DNA of 17,780 bases from Podila epigama (taxonomy: Eukaryota > Mortierellomycota > Mortierellomycetes > Mortierellales > Mortierellaceae). Below the pieces are notes generated by a model. That model did no database searches. It saw nothing but the letters and a program-made list of their open reading frames with translations, and was not told where the DNA came from. Location: positions 1-17,780 of the forward strand of contig JAAAVE010000508.1 of the NCBI GenBank assembly GCA_015679605.1, written 5' to 3'. The translations under genes were made by a program, and so were the position numbers. This document shows positions 12,294-17,780 of this stretch, piece after piece. Numbering within the stretch: the stretch's first letter is position 1; each line of letters starts with the position of its first letter.

Positions 12294-13847
12294 ATGAACA
12301 CATCTCTGCGGGAACCTGTCGCTATCCGGCGGGTTGCCGGCGGTCTTGCCCTGGCCACATTGGTCATGCTAGTGCTTGCACTCTACCCGGCCCGTCAGAC
12401 AGCCCTCGACAAACTCCTCTCCAAACATCTACCTCCAACCCAGAATACACGCACACAAACTGTCAGCGCCAGTATAGACAAAAAACCATCCCGAGCGACA
12501 CTCAAACGTCTCGCTCCAAATAGCACATGGGACCCAAACAGTCGATACCTCGTCTACCTGCCTTTCGAAGGCATCTCAAATCAGTTTTACTCACTACAAA
12601 ACGCTGCCGTCCTAGCCAAGCGACTCAACAGGACTCTTGTCGTCCCACCCATCACCTCCAACCGCCATGACCGTCTCGGCACCAACCAACCCTGGAGCCG
12701 CTACATGGACCTCAAGCGCATGGCACAGCAGACAGGCATCCAGTTGGTTGAGTGGCAAACCATCAAACCCATCGACCCTTCCATCTGGCAATTCATCGAA
12801 CCTGGTTCCAGAACGCATCTCACACCGACATGGCGGGCCATGGCGGAGCCTCTTCGTTGCCAAGTGATTCGCAATTTTGGACATGAACACTTTGTAGGTG
12901 AAGAAGACTCTATCGGTGCAGACTTTGCATACCAGTTCCTACTCAACCTTCAGCCAATTCCTGTCCCCGGACATGGCCTCGATGACAACGTGGCGTTCTC
13001 GGGCGACATTATCGACAGTAACCAAAACTCGACCGAGCCCATCGTGTGCTTGACTTTTACTTTTACTGTCCAGAATGAGCGGGACAAGAACAGGTGGGAT
13101 ATGAGTTTTCAGGAGGCAGGACAATACGCCCGTTTCCTGCCACGGTTTGCATCCTATGTGGAGGATCTGGTTTCGTACCGGTTTGGACTCTTGGACAGCC
13201 ATGTCCATCCACATCCACCAATCGATTTGGGTATATCTATTCTGGACAAAGGCGAACAGGCGGCTACCTTCTTGTCTCGGAAACCTCCTTCTCAAGACTA
13301 TATCGCTATTCATTTGCGTCGAGGCGATATCGAAATCAAATGCCTTAATCGAACAACGAACGATTGTATCATCCCCGTTTCGGTCTACAAGGAACATGTC
13401 GATGCCATCATGGCAGATTTACCAGTCAACACGGAACGACCTCATGTCGTGCTCGTATCAGATACTCAATCAGATGCGGAAAAGAAAGAGATTGACAGCT
13501 ATGGATGGTACCGTCTCGACCATACCTTGGACCCAAACCTATTGGATGCTTCTCGAGTCCTGGGACCTTTCAGTCCGGCCATGATTGACTCTGCTGTCCT
13601 CACTGGCCGCGGTGCCCGATGGGTCATCGGTAGTCGGAGGAGCACAATGTCCTGGTTGGCTGCTATGCGCATCTCGAGCTGGTACAACCAAACCATTCTC
13701 TATCCAAAGGAGACCACACAGCAAAAGGATTCTCAGCACACCAACCATCAACGGATCAGGTTAGAGATAGACCCGGATGAAGAGAGAGATGATGTGGTGA
13801 CTTGGATCAGATCAGAGCAACGTTTCTTTGACGAGTTGGCCTTTTGA
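12294..13847 (+). CDS. O-fucosyltransferase-like type II membrane glycosyltransferase
   Basis: Probable Golgi/ER glycosyltransferase of the GDP-fucose protein O-fucosyltransferase superfamily. A single exon of 517 codons. Seen: short N-tail with arginines, one membrane segment (about 15-32, GGLALATLVMLVLALYPA), a stem, then YLPFEGISNQFYSLQNAA (88-105) with LNRTLVVPP, the donor-binding/catalytic HLRRGD at 340-345, VVLVSD (385-390), and a C-terminal block IDSAVLTGRGARWVIG followed by SRRSTMSW (447-454) that matches the third conserved O-FucT region. N-glycosylation sequons occur (for example NRT, NST). The layout fits a type II lumenal enzyme. The acceptor (protein or glycan) and even the donor sugar are inferred from family only. 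It is the only complete intronless gene in the window. The 3' end is convergent with PEX5. Confidence 0.85.
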   Translation: MNTSLREPVAIRRVAGGLALATLVMLVLALYPARQTALDKLLSKHLPPTQNTRTQTVSASIDKKPSRATLKRLAPNSTWDPNSRYLVYLPFEGISNQFYSLQNAAVLAKRLNRTLVVPPITSNRHDRLGTNQPWSRYMDLKRMAQQTGIQLVEWQTIKPIDPSIWQFIEPGSRTHLTPTWRAMAEPLRCQVIRNFGHEHFVGEEDSIGADFAYQFLLNLQPIPVPGHGLDDNVAFSGDIIDSNQNSTEPIVCLTFTFTVQNERDKNRWDMSFQEAGQYARFLPRFASYVEDLVSYRFGLLDSHVHPHPPIDLGISILDKGEQAATFLSRKPPSQDYIAIHLRRGDIEIKCLNRTTNDCIIPVSVYKEHVDAIMADLPVNTERPHVVLVSDTQSDAEKKEIDSYGWYRLDHTLDPNLLDASRVLGPFSPAMIDSAVLTGRGARWVIGSRRSTMSWLAAMRISSWYNQTILYPKETTQQKDSQHTNHQRIRLEIDPDEERDDVVTWIRSEQRFFDELAF

Positions 13848-14012
13848 TCTGGGTAAACGATTATAATTACATTTTTCCACGGTTCGGAGGGGAGTTGTAA
13901 GAGAAGATCATACATAAAAAAAACGACTGAACTACCCACACTTTTTCTTTCGAATCTTCATATTTTTTTATACACACTTTATGACGATGGTCTTTGGTCC
14001 TGAATTACAAAA

Positions 14013-14018
14013 AATAAA
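14013..14018 (+). terminator. AATAAA poly(A) signal, fucosyltransferase-like gene
   Basis: AATAAA about 165 nt after the fucosyltransferase-like stop, inside the 182-bp convergent spacer with PEX5 and only 12 bp from the PEX5 stop codon. The two transcripts may overlap at their 3' ends. Confidence 0.4.
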
Positions 14019-14029
14019 AGGCATCTATT

Positions 14030-16381
14030 TTAAAACTCAAACTCGCCTCTGAACTGGTTAATGTCGGCACCGGCGACAGCACGCTCTGCTAGGTCGCTGC
14101 GGCCCATCATCATAAAGGTGCGCCGGAGTGTCTCCCACAGGTTGCCACTCACATTGACCGATCCACCATCTCCGCCATCGTCTGACTGGTGCATGCTCAG
14201 AGCACCCAGGAGATGCTCTGCAGCTTCCTTGTGGCATCCAATATTGATACAGGACACTCCCAGGTTGTATCGTGCGCGGACGAATGAGGGCTTGATCTCT
14301 AATGCCTTGTGGTATGCCTCGATAGCATCCTCACTCCGTCCACTGTTGGCCAGGGTAGCGCCCAATCGGTTCCACAACAAGTAGTCATTTGGACGCGCCT
14401 TCAAACCCGCCACAAAGCAATCAACAGCCTTTTCGTATTCTCCGCTACCATAGAACAACACACCCAATCCAACTTGAAGGTCTGCATCCATTTCGGCGCC
14501 CTCGGGAGCACTTCGCACTGCTTGCAAGTAAAGGTCCGTCACCCGTCCATGGGTCTCCCATGAGCTGATAGATGTCGCTGATGGACCGTTGGCTGCCACC
14601 ACATCTGGGTACTTTGTTGCCAGCCATTGCTCCAGTGTCAAGTACGCCTGATGGTCATATCCTTCATTTGTATAACTCACTGCCAGGTCCTATCAACATG
14701 AAAAACACGCAATTTTTCACAATGGCTCGTCAGTATTAGTCATCTGACAAAAGGAGAGAGAAAAGCAAAAAAGAGAGAGAGAGAGAAATAGAGAGCGTAA
14801 CAATAGCATGCCCACACATTCTATCCTTACCATGTAGGCATCCAGGTTCTTTGGATCAAGCTGAATAGTCTTTTCCAATGCACGAATGGCAGGCTCCTCC
14901 TTCTCGTTCTGGGCTTGAATATTGCCAAGCATCATCCATGCTCGGCTGTTGTTCTCATTATGCTGAACTACAGCCTCAAAGGCCAACGCGGCTTCTGAAA
15001 GGCTACCACCTTCTTCTGTCAGGCGAATGCCCTCTGCCATAGGATCCGGATGTATCAAGTAGTGGTTATTGGGCTCAAAGCTATAAGGACCGAGTTGTGG
15101 CTTTGCAACAGCGTTGATATCTGAAAACTCTGTCTCCCAGCTCTTGGGGTCATCCAGGATATTTTGAACATCTTCACTATCCGTAAGGTTGTCACGTAGT
15201 GTGTTCCACAGGTCTTCCAGCTGTTCCTGGTTATCAAAGTCGAGAGGGTCTTTCTTCTCGCCACTACGCTGTGCGGCCTCAAATTCAGCTTCCCAGGTCG
15301 CGTTGTTGGGCTCGACTGCACGTCCTTTGCCCTTGCCCTCGACCAAGGCAAACTCGTTTGCCCAGTCAAAATTCTTTTGAAAGGCTTCCTCAAACTCGGC
15401 TGGGATGTCTCCGATAACATGTTCTCTTTGCATAAACTCTTCGTGCCACTCTATTTTCATTATATCAGAGACAGAGAGTTGCCCCACGGTCAGCGTGATT
15501 TCTTGCAAGGCGCTATATTGAGCAATCGTTCTAATAAATAAACGTGTCGAAATATTACCATGAGGAGGTGCTTGGTGTTGCTGAAACGCTGCAGAGAAGG
15601 CAGCTTCTTCTTCCGGATTAAGCTCAAAGACTCGGGCTCCTTCTTGTCCGTGGAACTCTTGCGACCAGTCAGCACCTAATGAAGCAGTAAGATACGGTAT
15701 GAGCAATGTGACACAAACCAGGGTGATCCAAAAAAAAAACAGTAGAATCAACCCCTCCAAAAGACATGACACTTTACCTGGTGCCATATCGAAACGAGGA
15801 CCTTGATGAATAGATGACAATTCCTGATGCATGTCATTGAATCGGAAAGCACCTGCATCGCCTTGTTGCTTCTGTTGTTCGAAAAACTCGTCAAGTAGCT
15901 AAAAAGAAAACAACAACCCCCAATTTCATGTAGGTCCCAAGCATGGAAATCAATTTGTCAGGACTAGTTGTTGCATGTGCTGTGGTATGTTGTGCCTCCT
16001 TTGGTCACATTTCTGCCCATGTATATTTCCGTGTAAAAACAAAGAGTGAACGCATACCTGTTGGTCGTCGCCTCCCATTGCAGGTCGCGCAGTTCTCATT
16101 GAAGGACCTGCATGTGCAGGAGCGTTTGTGAATCGCTCCTACAAAGAGACAAAAAAAATAAAGCACAAATACAACAAAAGGACAAAGAGGTTGAGTCAAT
16201 GACAGAGACAAGGAGGGACCAGTTTCTTTCATTCCTCTTGAAAAAAAGAAATATAATTCCATGGTAGTGCGTTTTTTACTCTCTGAAGTGAAGTGTCCTG
16301 ATTAAAGTGCTTCGTAAACTGACGCATTGCGTTTCCACTTGAGGAGCATTCAGCTCCGTTGACCATACTTTGAAAAGCCAT
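14030..16381 (-). CDS. PEX5: PEX5, peroxisomal PTS1 import receptor
   Basis: Cytosolic shuttling receptor that binds C-terminal SKL-type signals through TPR repeats and docks at peroxisomal PEX13/PEX14. Exons: 16280-16381, 16058-16138, 15778-15898, 15559-15675, 14831-15450, 14030-14689, giving 566 residues. N-terminus MAFQSMVNGAECSSSGNAMR carries the conserved Cys12, the monoubiquitination site used for recycling. Then LLDEFFEQQ and five WxxxF motifs: WSQEF 105, WHEEF 142, WANEF 170, WEAEF 193, WETEF 245. C-terminal TPRs include AWMMLGNIQAQNEKEEPAIR, NRLGATLANSGRSEDAIEAY and SFVRARYNLGVSCINIG, ending NLWETLRRTFMMMGRSDLAE. The length is normal for fungi. The intron 15451-15558 is optional in my model because it is a multiple of three and open; if retained, 36 residues are added. 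All introns (141, 108, 102, 159, 141 nt) are multiples of three. Identification is firm. Confidence 0.96.
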
Positions 16382-16901
16382 TTTTTTTAATTAGAGAAGT
16401 AGCAATGAATGAGAGTGGGTATGCAAGTGTTGAATGTGAGGAATGAGTGAAAAGAAGAGTCGATGAATGAAGGAGTGATTGAATGGTAGGAAGAGAAGTA
16501 AAAAGAAGAAAAGGAGAAAGAAAGAAAAGAAGAAAAAAAGAAGTAAAGAATGAAGCGGGCAATGTGGATGAGTTTGCTGCAAAGAGACACTTTTTTTGTG
16601 AATAAAACTCTCTTTCTTTGGTTGGACCATTCTCTTTCCATGATTGGCTTAGTGATCGGGCCGGAAGGCAAAGAGGAAAGCTAGGATCACGTGAAGTAAT
16701 TTCACCCACCTTTTTCTCTCTCCCCCAAAAGCTGTTCGAAGAAACGAAAATCCACTTTTTTATTTTTTAAAACTTGTTACACGCACTTGCACTTACACTT
16801 ACACATCATTAGCAATATCATCATTGCTACCATCCACACGTCCAGGCAGCACTCGCTCGCATTTATACCCCCTCCATTAATATAGACTACACGCTTCAAT
16901 C
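16382..16901. promoter_or_regulatory. Divergent promoter region of PEX5 and the BAR-like gene (520 bp)
   Basis: Both flanking genes are transcribed away from here. The PEX5 side is nearly all purine on the plus strand (16490-16550, GAAGAAAAGGAGAAAGAAAG), that is, a pyrimidine-rich leader for PEX5. The other side has TTACACTTACAC repeats (16778-16805) and ATTAATATAGAC at 16876-16888. No gene inside. Confidence 0.5.
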
Positions 16902-17726
16902 ATGTTAAAAAAAAAGAGATTTTCAGGACTTTTTGGGTCCAGTCTGACAGATATTCCCTCACCTGGACCTGAGCAACAGCAACAACAACAACAACAGCAA
17001 CAACAGCAGCAAGTTGAAAGTGCAGCACACAGCGTCACTCGAGGTTTCTCACCCCAGATGCTCTCCAATCAAGGTCGACAGTCCAGCATGGCTACTCTCT
17101 CTACCACTGCCACGAACATCCTAGGTGGGTTCGGCCAAGGGAACAAGGACAATGACAACGCTGACGACTCGAATTCCCTCACCCGCGGCGAGGTGCATCA
17201 GTCTCTCGAGAATCTCAAGAAACTAGTCATTGCTGCCGAGTCTTATCGGGAGCTCACATCCAAGTTGGCAAAGACAACAAAGCAACTGGGTCGATGCTTC
17301 AAAGAATATGGCGAATCCAAGGGAGTGGACAGCACTTATGGTAAGGATTTTTGTTCCCTTCCCCGGTCTTCTTTTCATGTTCAATACGCCTTGTCTGGGC
17401 GGCGGTGGGCTTTGCTTTCCCCCCTGTGTTCAGTGCTGGATGAGCAACGACACGACGACAACAGCAATCATCATGACACCAATGACCCTCAGATCGGACA
17501 AACTCGAAGCGTGTTGTGTAGCCCCTATTTTTTTGGTTTATCAAATGAATGACAGGCAAATGACATGGGCTGAAGATTTTTTTTCTGCCCTTGGCCTTGA
17601 GGTTCACCTCATCATGTGTTGCCTGTGTGTTAATGTTCACCCTTGTTCCCTTGCATCCGGATAGTCATGTGTCTAAAGTCATCCGCCAACTTTTACGAGA
17701 CCTTCTCCGAGATGGAGAGTAAGCTG
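16902..17726 (+). CDS. PolyQ-containing, probable BAR-like (Ivy1/FAM92-type) protein, 3' partial
   Basis: Exon 1 16902-17340 and exon 2 17665-17726, joined G|GTAAGG ... GGATAG|TC, give 167 visible residues. Seen: basic N-terminus MLKKKRFSGLFGSS, 13 glutamines (25-37, mixed CAA/CAG), a Ser/Thr/Asn-rich low-complexity linker, then from about residue 98 an amphipathic helical region: SLENLKKLVIAAESYRELT, KLAKTTKQLGRCFKEYGESKG, and in exon 2 SSANFYETFSEMESKL. This helix pattern (YR..., then an E..KG turn) resembles the first helices of BAR-superfamily proteins such as fungal Ivy1 or FAM92, which bind curved membranes; this is pattern recognition, not proof. After SKL the sequence has GTACGG (17727) or GTACTA (17732), either a plausible donor, and the window ends in a T-run like a polypyrimidine tract, so the gene most likely continues. 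Reading through instead gives a stop at 17739-17741. Confidence 0.65.
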
Positions 17727-17762
17727 GTACGGTACTATTAGAATAGCCAACATACAGGATTT

Positions 17763-17780
17763 CTTTTTTTTTTTTTTTTT
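17763..17780 (+). other. Terminal T-run, probable polypyrimidine tract of a cut intron
   Basis: The window ends in an unbroken run of at least 18 T after CAGGATTTC. T-runs sit just before acceptors in other introns here, so this is probably the 3' part of the second intron of the BAR-like gene with its acceptor beyond the window. Confidence 0.45.

Noticed and set aside
12939-13397. 152-codon minus-strand frame
   Set aside because: It is antisense to the fucosyltransferase-like gene and shows no recognisable features.
15531-15558. A 28-nt mini-intron in PEX5 (GTAATA ... TTATTAG)
   Set aside because: It is far too short for a spliceosomal intron, 28 nt would shift the frame, and the 108-nt alternative with the same donor restores a WxxxF motif.

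Overview
This window looks like nuclear DNA of a filamentous, early-diverging fungus. Mucoromycota/Mortierellomycota is my best guess, but it is inferred only from how the proteins read and not from any search. The genes are eukaryotic: most are broken by short introns (58 to about 200 nt, GTAAGN/GTANNN...YAG), codons are mildly C/G-biased, and introns and spacers are full of long A/T homopolymers and short tandem repeats. No bacterial, phage, CRISPR or transposase signal was seen.

Layout, left to right. (1) 74-3875, plus strand: a ten-exon NEDD4/Rsp5-type HECT ubiquitin ligase (C2, three WW, HECT) whose first exon(s) lie before the window. (2) 4521-6586, plus: a five-exon HSL-type alpha/beta-hydrolase with HGGG and GDSAGG motifs, with a run of 24 A just before its ATG. 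(3) 6938-8330, minus: a secreted LPMO-like copper-oxidase candidate (signal peptide, then His at the mature N-terminus) interrupted by one unusually long, repeat-bearing intron. (4) About 8800-10829: a stretch of about 2 kb with no gene I can support. (5) 10830-11908, minus: an Mpv17/PMP22-family membrane protein in four exons. (6) 12294-13847, plus: an intronless type II membrane protein of the O-fucosyltransferase-like family, divergent from the Mpv17 gene. (7) 14030-16381, minus: the peroxisomal import receptor PEX5 in seven exons or, if one optional intron is retained, six. (8) 16902 to the window end, plus: the 5' part of a polyQ-bearing, probably BAR-like protein, divergent from PEX5.

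The genes do not form a pathway; this is an ordinary mix of housekeeping and accessory genes. Rsp5 (ubiquitin-dependent membrane-protein sorting) and the BAR-like protein may both act at membranes, while PEX5 and Mpv17-family proteins both touch organelle biology, but nothing in the sequence ties them together. The most unusual observations are that all PEX5 exons lie in one genomic reading frame because every intron is a multiple of three, with two introns open in frame and one encoding a hydrophobic, membrane-like segment; the long 10-bp-repeat intron of the LPMO-like gene; and the intronless fucosyltransferase-like gene among intron-rich neighbours. I did not find a convincing undescribed multi-gene system.
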